DNA of 64,000 bases from JAXDMU01 sp963762435 (GTDB taxonomy: Bacteria > Pseudomonadota > Alphaproteobacteria > ATCC43930 > CGMCC-115725): positions 1 through 64,000 of the forward strand of contig CAVXLN010000022.1 in the NCBI GenBank assembly GCA_963762435.1, in the 5' to 3' direction. Positions 16,292 through 24,095 of the stretch are shown one piece after another. The notes beneath the pieces were generated by a model, which made no database searches, was not told the DNA's origin, and saw only the letters and a list, made by a program, of their open reading frames with translations. A program made the translations under genes and the position numbers. Each line of letters starts with the position of its first letter. Within the stretch, counting starts at the first letter, position 1.

Positions 16292-17046
16292 ACCGGCTCG
16301 CGGGCAAGGCCTGCTTCATTACGGGCGCCGCCTCGGGCCTGGGCCTCGCCATGGCGAAGGCGTTCAGCGCCGAGGGCGCCGTGGTCTGCATGAGTGATCT
16401 CGACGAGGCCAAGGGCGAGGCGGCGGCCGCCGACATCCCCAACGCCTTCTTCCTGCCGCTCGACGTGACGCGCGAACCGGAATGGGTGGCGACGCTCAAC
16501 GCCGCCACGGTGCGAATGGGCAAGCTTGATGTGCTGGTCAACAATGCCGGCATCGCGCTCATGGGCACGGTCGAGAGCATGAGCCTCGAGGATTTCCAGG
16601 CGATGACCCGCGTCAATGTCGATGGCGTGTTCCTGGGCTGCAAATACGGGATCCCGCATTTGCGGGCATCGGGCGGCGGCTCCATCGTCAATATCTCGTC
16701 GGTGGCCGGCCTCGTCGCCGCACCCCCGATGGCGGGCTATGCCGCGACCAAGGGGGCCGTCCGGCTCTTGACCAAGTCGGTCGCGATCGACCTCGCCCGG
16801 CGCGGCGACAAGATCCGCTGCAACTCGATCCATCCGGTGTTCTTCAACACGCCGATGCTGCACGGCATGTCGCTGCCCGGCATGTCGGACGAGAAGCTGC
16901 AGGCCGGCCTCATGAAGAGCGTGCCGATGAAGCGCTTCGGCGAGCCGGAAGAGGTGGCGGCACTGGCGGTCTATCTGGCATCGGACGAATCGGGCTTCAT
17001 CACCGGGGCCGAGATCCCGATCGATGGCGGGTTCACGGCGGCGTGA
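16288..17046 (+). CDS. SDR family NAD(P)-dependent oxidoreductase
   Basis: Classical short-chain dehydrogenase of 252 residues. The cofactor motif TGAASGLG is at 12-19, NNAGIALMG follows, the catalytic Ser sits in SIVNISSVAG and the YxxxK pair is YAATK at about 151. The C-terminal SGFITGAEIPIDGGF is typical of 3-oxoacyl-ACP reductase-like and hydroxyacyl- or cyclic-alcohol dehydrogenases. ATGA overlap with the acyl-CoA ligase implies a shared pathway, perhaps oxidation or reduction of the activated acid. The exact substrate is not readable. It overlaps the convergent membrane-protein gene by 14 bases. Confidence 0.92.
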   Translation: MNRLAGKACFITGAASGLGLAMAKAFSAEGAVVCMSDLDEAKGEAAAADIPNAFFLPLDVTREPEWVATLNAATVRMGKLDVLVNNAGIALMGTVESMSLEDFQAMTRVNVDGVFLGCKYGIPHLRASGGGSIVNISSVAGLVAAPPMAGYAATKGAVRLLTKSVAIDLARRGDKIRCNSIHPVFFNTPMLHGMSLPGMSDEKLQAGLMKSVPMKRFGEPEEVAALAVYLASDESGFITGAEIPIDGGFTAA

Positions 17047-17557
17047 CGGCGTCATCCTCGATCGGCGCCGGCATGCTCCAGCTGAGATGCAGCGTCGGCA
17101 GAGTTATGAATAGGGCGATGAGATAGAAGCCCAGCGCAGCGCTCTCGGCCTCAAAAATCTCGCGCGGCGAGAGAGTGAAAATGCCGAGCATGCCGAGCGA
17201 GATCGTCCCGATCATCGCGACGATGCTGACGCAGCCATAGGCGAAGAGATTGGCATTCGTCTGCCAGGCCATCTCGCGCTCATCGGCATCCATCAGCTCG
17301 GCCGCGGATTTGACCGGTCCCGAAACCACCGCCAAGCTGGCCAGGCCCAGGACGACGGCCTCAGCACTGCCGGTGTAGATCAGGAGATCCGGCGCGGTGA
17401 TGCCGACAGCCAGATTGGCCGTGGCGAGGCCGACGACGAAGAGCGAGAACCAGCGCAGCCGCCGCGGCCGGCGCTCAGGCCGACGATAGCGCGAGCGTGC
17501 GGCCCCGATCACCCGGCGATCCATCCGTTGCAGGCTCGTCCGTCCGGGATAGCTCAT
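17033..17557 (-). CDS. Small multi-pass membrane protein paired with an XRE regulator
   Basis: Inner-membrane protein of 174 residues from ATG 17557 (AAGGTG upstream). A basic N-terminus is followed by about four hydrophobic segments (WFSLFVVGLATANLAVGI, AVVLGLASLAVVSG, YGCVSIVAMIGTISLGMLGI, LGFYLIALFITLPTLHLSW). I do not recognise a named family. Its start lies inside the 3' end of the XRE regulator gene with an 83-base overlap in another frame, so the two are coupled, as in regulator/membrane-protein pairs found widely in bacteria. Confidence 0.65.
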   Translation of the reverse strand: MSYPGRTSLQRMDRRVIGAARSRYRRPERRPRRLRWFSLFVVGLATANLAVGITAPDLLIYTGSAEAVVLGLASLAVVSGPVKSAAELMDADEREMAWQTNANLFAYGCVSIVAMIGTISLGMLGIFTLSPREIFEAESAALGFYLIALFITLPTLHLSWSMPAPIEDDAVTPP

Positions 17558-17795
17558 GGCTGTCACCTTTCTCACGCTCGAGGGCCGCGGCGATCGGCCC
17601 GAACGGCGTCAGCGAGAAGATCGTCTCGACATTGACCCCGAAATGCCGGGCGATCTTGAGCGCCAGCTCGAGGCTCGGCTTGTAGTCGCCGCGCTCCAGA
17701 TAGCCGATGGTCTGGTTGTTCACGCCGACCGCCCGCGCCAAGTCGCGGCGGCTGATCCCCTGCTCCGCCCGAAAGAGCGCGATGCGGTTGTGCAT
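17475..17795 (-). CDS. XRE-family transcriptional regulator
   Basis: Short DNA-binding protein (106 residues from ATG 17795). The HTH_3 domain starts at residue 1 (MHNRIALFRAEQGISRRDLA), with recognition helix NNQTIGYLERGDYKPSLELA and then IARHFGVNVETIFSL. This is the compact YozG-like type, usually paired with a small membrane protein. The C-terminal 45 residues are polar and coincide with the overlapping start of the membrane protein gene. The frame runs upstream to 17903 but has no better start. TGTTG-N8-CAACA about 30 bases upstream may be its own operator. Confidence 0.82.
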   Translation of the reverse strand: MHNRIALFRAEQGISRRDLARAVGVNNQTIGYLERGDYKPSLELALKIARHFGVNVETIFSLTPFGPIAAALEREKGDSHELSRTDEPATDGSPGDRGRTLALSSA

Positions 17796-18097
17796 TCCGG
17801 CGCCATGTGTCTCTATATCGATTTGTTGCTTATACACAACATATTGAGCAGTGCCAAGGGCCCTAGATCCCGATCGATGGCGGCCGAGAAAGCGGGCGCT
17901 CAACTATTAGTTTAAAGACAATGGCAATATAACGCCAATAAACACATGGCTTCGAACTGCCGAATCGCATAAAATGGAAGACTATCGGGTCCTGTGACAG
18001 GTCGATCCTAAATTAGAACCTGGGCGCGCCAGATCTAAGCACCATGAATGAAAAGCTCCGGCTGCGCCGGGGAAACATCGTCATGGGAGGCAGGTAG
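17796..18097. other. Intergenic region between XRE regulator and repeat protein
   Basis: AT-richer non-coding stretch with divergent promoters expected at either end. It holds the short inverted repeat TGTTG/CAACA near the XRE start. Just before the repeat protein there is a 17-codon open frame (18044-18097) whose TAG directly abuts the next ATG in the same frame. I see no other gene or RNA. Confidence 0.4.
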
Positions 18098-19513
18098 ATG
18101 AAGATCGCCCCTCGCGGACATAGCTCCGCTCGCGTCCTTCTGCTCGGTATGGGCGCGCTTTCCGCCATGCTGCTCGCGCCGGGCCGTGCCGATGCCGCCT
18201 ATCATGAGATCGTCCTGTCCACCTTCTGCTCGGGAACGGGTTGCACTGGGGGTGCCACTCCCTTCGCCGGCCTGCTCAGGGATGCGCGCGGTAACTTTTA
18301 CGGCACGACCGTCGGTGGCGGCACGGGCGGAGGCGGCGGCGGCGGTGCTGCCGGCGGCGGCACGCCCGGCGGCGGCACAGTGTTCGAGTTGACACCCAAT
18401 GCTGCGCGGACCGGCTGGACGCAAAAGACCCTCTACAGCTTTTGCACTGAGGCCAATTGCGCGGATGGCCAAATGCCCCTGGACGCGCTGATCATGGATG
18501 ACCGGGGCAGGCTGTACGGCACCACTGAGACCGGTGGTACCGGCCAAGGCATGGAAGGTGGTGGCGGCACGGTGTTCGAGTTGACGCCCGACGCCACCAG
18601 AACCAATTGGACGGAGAAAGTCCTCCACAATTTTTGCCAGCAAGCCAGCTGTGTCGATGGCGCCTTCCCGTCTGCGGGCCTCTTCATGGATTCGTCCGGC
18701 GCTCTCTACAGCACAACCCTCGAGGGCGGCACAAACGATGCCGGCACTGTCTTCGAGCTGAGATCCGATGCGAGGAGAACCGCCTGGACGGAGAAAGTCC
18801 TCTACAGCTTTTGCTCAGAGGCCAATTGCACCGATGGGATGCGCCCTCAGGCCGGCCTCATTCAAGACAGGTTCGGAAATTTCTATAGTACCACCACTTC
18901 CGGCGGTGCCGCGACCAGCGGCACGGTGTTCGAATTGAGGCACGACAGATCCGAAAGCGCCTGGACCGAAAAAGTATTGTACAGTTTTTGCGTGCAGCCG
19001 GCATGCCCCCAGCATGAGGTGGGCTCGCTCGGCAGTGTCATCGCGGATGAATCGGGCAACCTCTATGGCATGACCGCAGGCGGCGGCAACGACATCGGTG
19101 GCGGACTCGTCTTCGAATTGACGCCCGATGCCACCAGGACCAGCTGGACTGAGAGGACTCTATACACCTTCTGCTCGCAGCCCGATTGCATCGATGGTGA
19201 TCGCCCAACCGCCGCATTGCTTAGGGACCGATTTGGAAGGTTGTTCGGCACGACCTCCTTCGGCGGCACCAACGGTGGCGAGAACAACGATAATGGCGGC
19301 GGCGGCACAATATTCGAATTGACCCCCAACCGTGATCGAACCGTTTGGACCCATACGGTCATCCATAGCTTCTGCACGGAGTCTTCCTGCACCGACGGGG
19401 ATTCACCCTTGTCGACGCTGATCATGGATCGATTTGGCAATCTTTACGGAACGAACGCGGCAACTGCCGATCAGCCCGGCGGCACCGTCTTCGAATTCGA
19501 AAGGGTCCCTTAG
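18098..19513 (+). CDS. Secreted Gloeo/Verruco (TIGR03803) repeat protein with paired cysteines
   Basis: A Sec signal peptide (cleavage near LAPGRADA-AY, residue 33) precedes seven tandem units of about 55-70 residues. Each has the core FC-x4-C-x-DG, P-x-AGLI-x-D, G-N-LYGTT-x-GG, then TVFELTPD and W(T)EK. This matches the Gloeo_Verruco (GloVer) repeat, thought to form a beta-propeller-like exported domain. Unusually, every unit has two cysteines (for example SFCSEANC, TFCSQPDC, SFCTESSC), which could staple each blade by a disulfide. A Gly-rich insert sits in the first unit. No sorting tail is seen at the C-terminus. The ribosome site is GGGAGG. Function unknown; probably periplasmic or extracellular. 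Confidence 0.85.
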   Translation: MKIAPRGHSSARVLLLGMGALSAMLLAPGRADAAYHEIVLSTFCSGTGCTGGATPFAGLLRDARGNFYGTTVGGGTGGGGGGGAAGGGTPGGGTVFELTPNAARTGWTQKTLYSFCTEANCADGQMPLDALIMDDRGRLYGTTETGGTGQGMEGGGGTVFELTPDATRTNWTEKVLHNFCQQASCVDGAFPSAGLFMDSSGALYSTTLEGGTNDAGTVFELRSDARRTAWTEKVLYSFCSEANCTDGMRPQAGLIQDRFGNFYSTTTSGGAATSGTVFELRHDRSESAWTEKVLYSFCVQPACPQHEVGSLGSVIADESGNLYGMTAGGGNDIGGGLVFELTPDATRTSWTERTLYTFCSQPDCIDGDRPTAALLRDRFGRLFGTTSFGGTNGGENNDNGGGGTIFELTPNRDRTVWTHTVIHSFCTESSCTDGDSPLSTLIMDRFGNLYGTNAATADQPGGTVFEFERVP

Positions 19514-20287
19514 CTAAGTCCTACCCGCCGCCTGCAGGATCAGCTTGGCGATCACCTCGGGCTGCGAGATCAGCGACAAGTGGCTCGCCTTGACCTCGAT
19601 CGTCGTGGCGCCCATGCGTTTCGCCATGAAGCGTTCGAGATCGGGGTTGATCGTGCGGTCCTCGGTCGAAACGGCATAGAAGCTGGGTTTCGAGCGCCAG
19701 GCGGCGTGAGTCACCTTGCCGGTCAGGAGCGCCTTGTGGAAGGGCTCCTGCACCGCATAGAGCACGCGCGCCTTCGCCTCCGGCAGGTCGCCCGCGAAAT
19801 CCTTGAGGAAGGCCGCCTCGCTCAACCGCCCTTCATCGCCGTCGAAGACGATGCCGGCGCTCGCCGGCGGGGTCGGATAGGTCTTGGCGAGGGCTGCGTA
19901 ATCCTCGCCGGCATCGGGCGCGCGGGCCGCGACATAGACGAGGGCGGAGACGTTCGGTGCCACGCCCGCCTCGGTCACGATCATGCCGGAGAAGGAATGC
20001 CCGACCAGCACTGTCGGGCCATCCTGCCGGGCCAAAACACGCTGCGTCTCGGCGACGGCTTCTTCGAGCGTGGTCAGCGGGTTCTGCACGGAGGTCACGT
20101 TGAGACCGGCCGCCTGGAGCCGCGGAATGATCTCGGTCCAGCAGGAGCCGTCGGCGAAGAGGCCATGGACCAGCACGACATTCTTGGCCATGGGCGGTGC
20201 GGCGGCCTCGGCGCGGCCCACCCGGCCGAGCAATGAGGCGACCGTGCCGGCGGCGAGAAGCGTCGAGAACTGACGGCGATCGATCAT
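19514..20287 (-). CDS. Exported alpha/beta hydrolase with Tat-type leader
   Basis: Esterase-like hydrolase of 257 residues. The N-terminus MIDRRQFSTLLAAGTVASLL has a twin-arginine pattern (RRQF) and ends in GRAEAA. The oxyanion region is VLVHGLFADGSCW, the nucleophile Ser is in VGHSFSGM (about 98), and the acid and His are in STEDRTIN and KASHLSLIS. This matches the salicylate-esterase/EstC-like group of alpha/beta hydrolases. It would act in the periplasm as a folded enzyme. It stands alone, convergent with the repeat protein and followed upstream by a hydrolase fragment. Confidence 0.88.
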   Translation of the reverse strand: MIDRRQFSTLLAAGTVASLLGRVGRAEAAAPPMAKNVVLVHGLFADGSCWTEIIPRLQAAGLNVTSVQNPLTTLEEAVAETQRVLARQDGPTVLVGHSFSGMIVTEAGVAPNVSALVYVAARAPDAGEDYAALAKTYPTPPASAGIVFDGDEGRLSEAAFLKDFAGDLPEAKARVLYAVQEPFHKALLTGKVTHAAWRSKPSFYAVSTEDRTINPDLERFMAKRMGATTIEVKASHLSLISQPEVIAKLILQAAGRT

Positions 20288-20320
20288 GATGTTCCCCCCT
20301 GTTTGGTTGCACGCGTCAGA

Positions 20321-20590
20321 TCATGGCGGGCCGAGGAACGAGGTGAGCCCCGCGAGGAAGGCATCCGGATTTTCCTCGGCGATCCAATGTGCGGCATGGG
20401 GGATGCGCAGCTCGGCCATCGTTTCGGCGACCCCGCGCATCATCTCCACCTTCAAGGGGCCGGTCGTGCTGGCCTCTCCACCGACGGCCAGCACCGGCAG
20501 GCTGAGCGTGCCATTCTGCACGAGTGCCGCGCGATTGTCCGCAATGTCGCGGTCGAAAGCGCGATCTCTGCCGTGCCGTGACTTATCATC
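20321..20590 (-). pseudogene. C-terminal fragment of an alpha/beta hydrolase
   Basis: The frame reads RDRAFDRDIADNRAALVQNG, LSLPVLAVGGEAS, MMRGVAETMAELRIPHAAHW and PDAFLAGLTSFLGPP. This is the last quarter of an epoxide-hydrolase or haloperoxidase-like alpha/beta hydrolase, including the catalytic-His region (AAHWIAEENPD). No nucleophile elbow or N-terminal half is present; homology stops near 20590, where the oxidoreductase gene ends. It is a remnant of a deleted gene rather than a complete small protein. Confidence 0.6.
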
Positions 20591-20591
20591 G

Positions 20592-21680
20592 TCAGATTTC
20601 CCGATCGAGCCGCACCACGATCTTGTCGGCGGGTGCCCGGCCTGCCTTCATCGTGCCGAGGGCGTCATTGATCGCGTCCGGCGTGCCGTCGATGATCCTG
20701 TCGATATGGGGTACCACCCGCCACTCCGCGGCCCAGCTCATGGCGTGGCCGAGCGCTGTCCGCAGCTTGGTCCGCGCTGTCTCGTCGAGCAGTGCCGGCT
20801 CCTGGAAGTAGCGCAGCATATTGACGTTGATCAGCTGGGCCCCGCGTGCCGCGAGGATCTCGGCCACGGGGCTCTCGGTCTCGCGGGTGCGGCTCGTCTT
20901 GCCTGGCCCGACGCCGAGGACGACCCAGCGGCCGCGCTCGCGCACCAGGCGGGCCGTGTTGACGTAGCTCTCTTCATTGTAGGTGATGTCGTAGACGACA
21001 TCGACGCCGCGGCGACCGGTCAGCCGGCCGATCTCCGCACAGATATTGTCGGTCCGGTAGTCGAAGACATAGTCCGCGCCCGAGGCGCGGGCGAGCGTCT
21101 TCGAGGCTTGTGTGCCGGCGCTGCTGATGACGGTACCCGCATTCAGGATCCGGCTGGCGATCTGGATGGCGAGATGGCCGACGGCGCCCCCGCCGCCCGG
21201 TATATAGACGAAGTCGCCCGGGCGGACCTGGTCATGGAGACCGAGATATGCGGCAATGAAGGCGAGCGGCAGGGCGGCGGCCTGCTCGAACAGCAGCGTT
21301 TCGGGCTTCTTGACCGTCAGGTAGTCGCGGGCGAGCGCATAGCCGCCGCGTCCGCCCGCGGCCCAGCCGCCATCGCCATTGCCATCCGCCATCGCGACCA
21401 CCGCATCGCCGACGGCAAAGCCGGTCACCCGGTCGCCGACTGCCGCGACATGCCCGGCGAGATCGAAGCCCAGGATGACCGGCGGGGTGCGGCCGAGGAA
21501 ATTGAGCTCGGCGAGCTTGTAGTCGAGCGGATTGAGCGAGGAATAGAGGGTGCGGATCAGGATCTGGTCCGGCCCGGGGCGCGGTACCGGCACGGTGATC
21601 ACCTCGAGCGGGAGCCCGGCCCGTGGCCGCGCGTAGCCGATGCCGTCGAAGCTTTCGGGTATGATGATGTCGGCGCTCAT
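20592..21680 (-). CDS. Zinc-less MDR oxidoreductase (quinone reductase/alcohol dehydrogenase-like)
   Basis: NADPH-dependent oxidoreductase of the medium-chain superfamily, 362 residues from ATG 21680, which has a near-perfect Shine-Dalgarno (AAAGGAGGTG). The substrate domain includes LYSSLNPLDYKLAE and GFDLAGHVAAVGDRV, and the Rossmann motif is YIPGGGGAVGHLAIQIA (about 160). The cysteines of structural zinc are absent, which points to the quinone-oxidoreductase branch. It lies 14 bases downstream of a membrane-protein gene and is probably cotranscribed with it, divergent from a LysR gene. Confidence 0.88.
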   Translation of the reverse strand: MSADIIIPESFDGIGYARPRAGLPLEVITVPVPRPGPDQILIRTLYSSLNPLDYKLAELNFLGRTPPVILGFDLAGHVAAVGDRVTGFAVGDAVVAMADGNGDGGWAAGGRGGYALARDYLTVKKPETLLFEQAAALPLAFIAAYLGLHDQVRPGDFVYIPGGGGAVGHLAIQIASRILNAGTVISSAGTQASKTLARASGADYVFDYRTDNICAEIGRLTGRRGVDVVYDITYNEESYVNTARLVRERGRWVVLGVGPGKTSRTRETESPVAEILAARGAQLINVNMLRYFQEPALLDETARTKLRTALGHAMSWAAEWRVVPHIDRIIDGTPDAINDALGTMKAGRAPADKIVVRLDREI

Positions 21681-21694
21681 GACGGCACCTCCTT

Positions 21695-22189
21695 TCAAGG
21701 TGTTTCGGGAAGAGTGCGCAGCGGCTCGGCGCGTCTCGCCACCAGCTGCCAAGCGAGCAGCGGCAAGCTCACGAGGATCGCCGGCGCGAAGAAGACGAAG
21801 ATCAGCCACCAGGCACCGTTGGCATCGGGGCGCGGCGCCTCGATGAAGCGGCGGTGGAGGACGGCCAGGGTGTCGGCGACCGTGGCAGCGATGACCAGCC
21901 AACTGAGGGCGAGGCCGAGGCGCAGACGCAGCCGGAGTGCCAGGATCGCTATCGCGGCAAGGGCGGCACCGGTGAGATCGCCGACCACCAGCTCGAACGC
22001 GGCCGCGTCGGAGATGGCGTAGCCTTCGCGCTGGGCGGCATAGAGATAGAGCACGCAATAGCGGAAGACATGGACCCAGAGCAGCAGGGTCAGCGCCTGG
22101 GCGAGGCGAAGCCGCTTGAGATAAGGGGCGACGTACCACCAGGCCAAAAGCGCGTAGACGGTGATGCTGATCAGCTGTGCGCGCTTCAT
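21695..22189 (-). CDS. Four-to-five-TM hypothetical membrane protein
   Basis: Inner-membrane protein of 164 residues with hydrophobic segments LISITVYALLAWWYVAPYL, ALTLLLWVHVFRYCVLYLYA, AALAAIAILALRL, LALSWLVIAATVADTLAVL and WWLIFVFFAPAILVSLPLL. No family is named with confidence. It is first in a two-gene unit with the quinone-type oxidoreductase and diverges from the LysR gene (107-base gap), which probably regulates both. Similar small membrane proteins accompany redox genes. Confidence 0.7.
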   Translation of the reverse strand: MKRAQLISITVYALLAWWYVAPYLKRLRLAQALTLLLWVHVFRYCVLYLYAAQREGYAISDAAAFELVVGDLTGAALAAIAILALRLRLRLGLALSWLVIAATVADTLAVLHRRFIEAPRPDANGAWWLIFVFFAPAILVSLPLLAWQLVARRAEPLRTLPETP

Positions 22190-22296
22190 GAACCTTGCCT
22201 TGTTCGAGAATCCGTCGGGCTCGGCCCTATCTATTCACGAGGCTTCGGCACAGCTATCCTCGGGGGCGGACAAAGATTTTTGCCTGAAAGTCGCGA

Positions 22297-23190
22297 ATGA
22301 CGACCATCCTGGAACAGACAGCGGGGCTCGCCGCTTTCGTGCGAACCGTCGACACCGGTTCCTTCAGCAAGGCGGCACGGGCGATCGGATCGACCCCGTC
22401 GGCCGTGTCCAAAAGCGTGGCGCGGCTCGAGCACCGCCTGGGCGTGCGGCTGCTGCAGCGCTCCACCCGGACGCTCGGCCTGACCAGCGAGGGCGCTGCC
22501 TATTACGAGCGCGTGGCCCCGCTGCTGCGCGCCATCGAGGATGCCGAGGATCTTGTGCAGCAGGCGGGCCATGCCGGCGGCCTCTTGCGCGTCAGCGCCT
22601 CGCTCGAGTTCGGGCGCACCCTGGTCGCGCCCTGGATCGGCGATTTCACCGAGCGCCATCCCGCGGTGAAGGTCGAGCTGAGCCTGACCGATCGCAATAT
22701 CGATCTCGCCCGCGAAGGCTTCGATCTGGCGATCCGGCTGCGCGACCTGGCCGACACGCAGCTGATCGGCCGCAAGCTCGCCGAGCTCAGGGCCGTCATG
22801 TGCGCAGCCCCCGCCTATATCGCACGCCGAGGCCTGCCTGCGACCGTCACGGAGCTCCCGGCGCACGCCTGCGTTCGATATCTGATGAGCGGCCGGCCCT
22901 ACCCGTTCTCCTTCGCCGACGGGCGCAGCCTGATACCGGACGGGCCGTTCGACAGCGATGATGGCGGTGCGGTGCGCGAGGCCGTCCTCGCGGGCGCGGG
23001 GATTGGCTACCTGCCCTATTACGCCGTCGCGGCGGCACTCGCCGACGGGCGGCTGGTGCGGGTCCTGCCGGCACTCGACCATCCGACCATGCCGGTGCAT
23101 GTCCTGCACGCCTATGGCAGGCAATTGCCGGTCCGCGCCCGGGTCTTCATCGACTTTCTGGCCGAGAAGATGGCGCGAGTCGATATCTGA
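22297..23190 (+). CDS. LysR family transcriptional regulator
   Basis: 297-residue LTTR. The winged HTH is at residues 5-65 (FVRTVDTGSFSKAARAIG, STPSAVSKSVARLEHRLGVR), followed by a substrate-binding domain with DRNIDLAREGFDLAIRL, typical of the PA0477/YafC-like clade (often acting beside oxidoreductases). It diverges from the membrane protein/oxidoreductase unit, the usual arrangement for a LysR activator and its target. The inducer is unknown. Confidence 0.92.
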   Translation: MTTILEQTAGLAAFVRTVDTGSFSKAARAIGSTPSAVSKSVARLEHRLGVRLLQRSTRTLGLTSEGAAYYERVAPLLRAIEDAEDLVQQAGHAGGLLRVSASLEFGRTLVAPWIGDFTERHPAVKVELSLTDRNIDLAREGFDLAIRLRDLADTQLIGRKLAELRAVMCAAPAYIARRGLPATVTELPAHACVRYLMSGRPYPFSFADGRSLIPDGPFDSDDGGAVREAVLAGAGIGYLPYYAVAAALADGRLVRVLPALDHPTMPVHVLHAYGRQLPVRARVFIDFLAEKMARVDI

Positions 23191-23196
23191 GCCCGG

Positions 23197-24087
23197 TTAT
23201 CCGGTCCGGGGGCGCGCCAGGAACACGATGCCGCCCAGGAGCAGCAGGGTGCAGACGACGCTGCCCTCGGGGCCGAGCGCCCCGCCGGTCAGATCGTCGG
23301 GGCCGTGCGGCACCAGCTTCACCAGCAGGGCCGGCACATGCAGGTCGAGCCCGGTGACGCGCAGTTCGAAACCCGTGCCGAACAGCCAGTTCCAGCCCGC
23401 ATGCCAGCCCATGACGCCCCAGATGTTTCCGCTCCGGAGCGACCAGCTGCACGCAAAGATCGCGAACAGCAACACATTGAGCGTGAAGAGCCAGGGCTGA
23501 TCCGGGCCGTCGAAATGCAGCAGCGTGAAGAGGATGGAGGAGACCAGCACCGCGACCCAGAGCGGGAACTTGCGCGCGATTACCGATAGCAGCCAGCCGC
23601 GGAAGACGATCTCTTCGACGCTGGACTGGACGGCGAAGCAAGCCGCCAGCAGCGTTATGTTCGCCAGGGCGCGCACTGAATGGAGTGCTACGCCGCCACC
23701 CTCCGCCGCAAACCCGCCGGCGATCCAGATCCCGGCGACGATGGCGCAGACCATCCCGGCGCCGAAGAGGTGGCCGCGCAGAAAAATGCGCGCGGGACGG
23801 AACCCGGTGAGGCCGATCGTCGCGAGCGGGCGTCGCTCGACGAAGCGAACCCAGGCGACGATGACGCACCCCATGGCCGCAAAGGGCAGGAGCAGAAACG
23901 CATAAAGGCCGATCGGGCCGATCGGATCGTCCTGGGTATCGACCAGATGGAAATGCACCAGCACCAGCGAGACGGCAGCCAATGGCGCCACCACGAGGGC
24001 GATGCCGATGAAGGGCGCCAGCGCACCCCAGGGTAGCCATCCCCTCGCCGGCTCGGCCGAATAGATTGCAGATGAGCTCCCAAGCAT
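23197..24087 (-). CDS. CPBP family intramembrane metalloprotease (CAAX/Abi-like)
   Basis: Polytopic membrane protein of 296 residues from ATG 24087; the frame upstream overlaps the AraC gene and is not coding. All three Rce1/CPBP motifs are present: EEIVFRGW (EExxxR) in the middle, SILFTLLHFDG (FxxxH), and HAGWNWLFG (HxxxN). About eight hydrophobic segments surround them. Members act as intramembrane glutamic-type proteases or in bacteriocin self-immunity; the substrate here is unknown. It begins 8 bases after the AraC gene and is probably cotranscribed. Confidence 0.87.
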   Translation of the reverse strand: MLGSSSAIYSAEPARGWLPWGALAPFIGIALVVAPLAAVSLVLVHFHLVDTQDDPIGPIGLYAFLLLPFAAMGCVIVAWVRFVERRPLATIGLTGFRPARIFLRGHLFGAGMVCAIVAGIWIAGGFAAEGGGVALHSVRALANITLLAACFAVQSSVEEIVFRGWLLSVIARKFPLWVAVLVSSILFTLLHFDGPDQPWLFTLNVLLFAIFACSWSLRSGNIWGVMGWHAGWNWLFGTGFELRVTGLDLHVPALLVKLVPHGPDDLTGGALGPEGSVVCTLLLLGGIVFLARPRTG

Positions 24088-24095
24088 GCGCCTGG

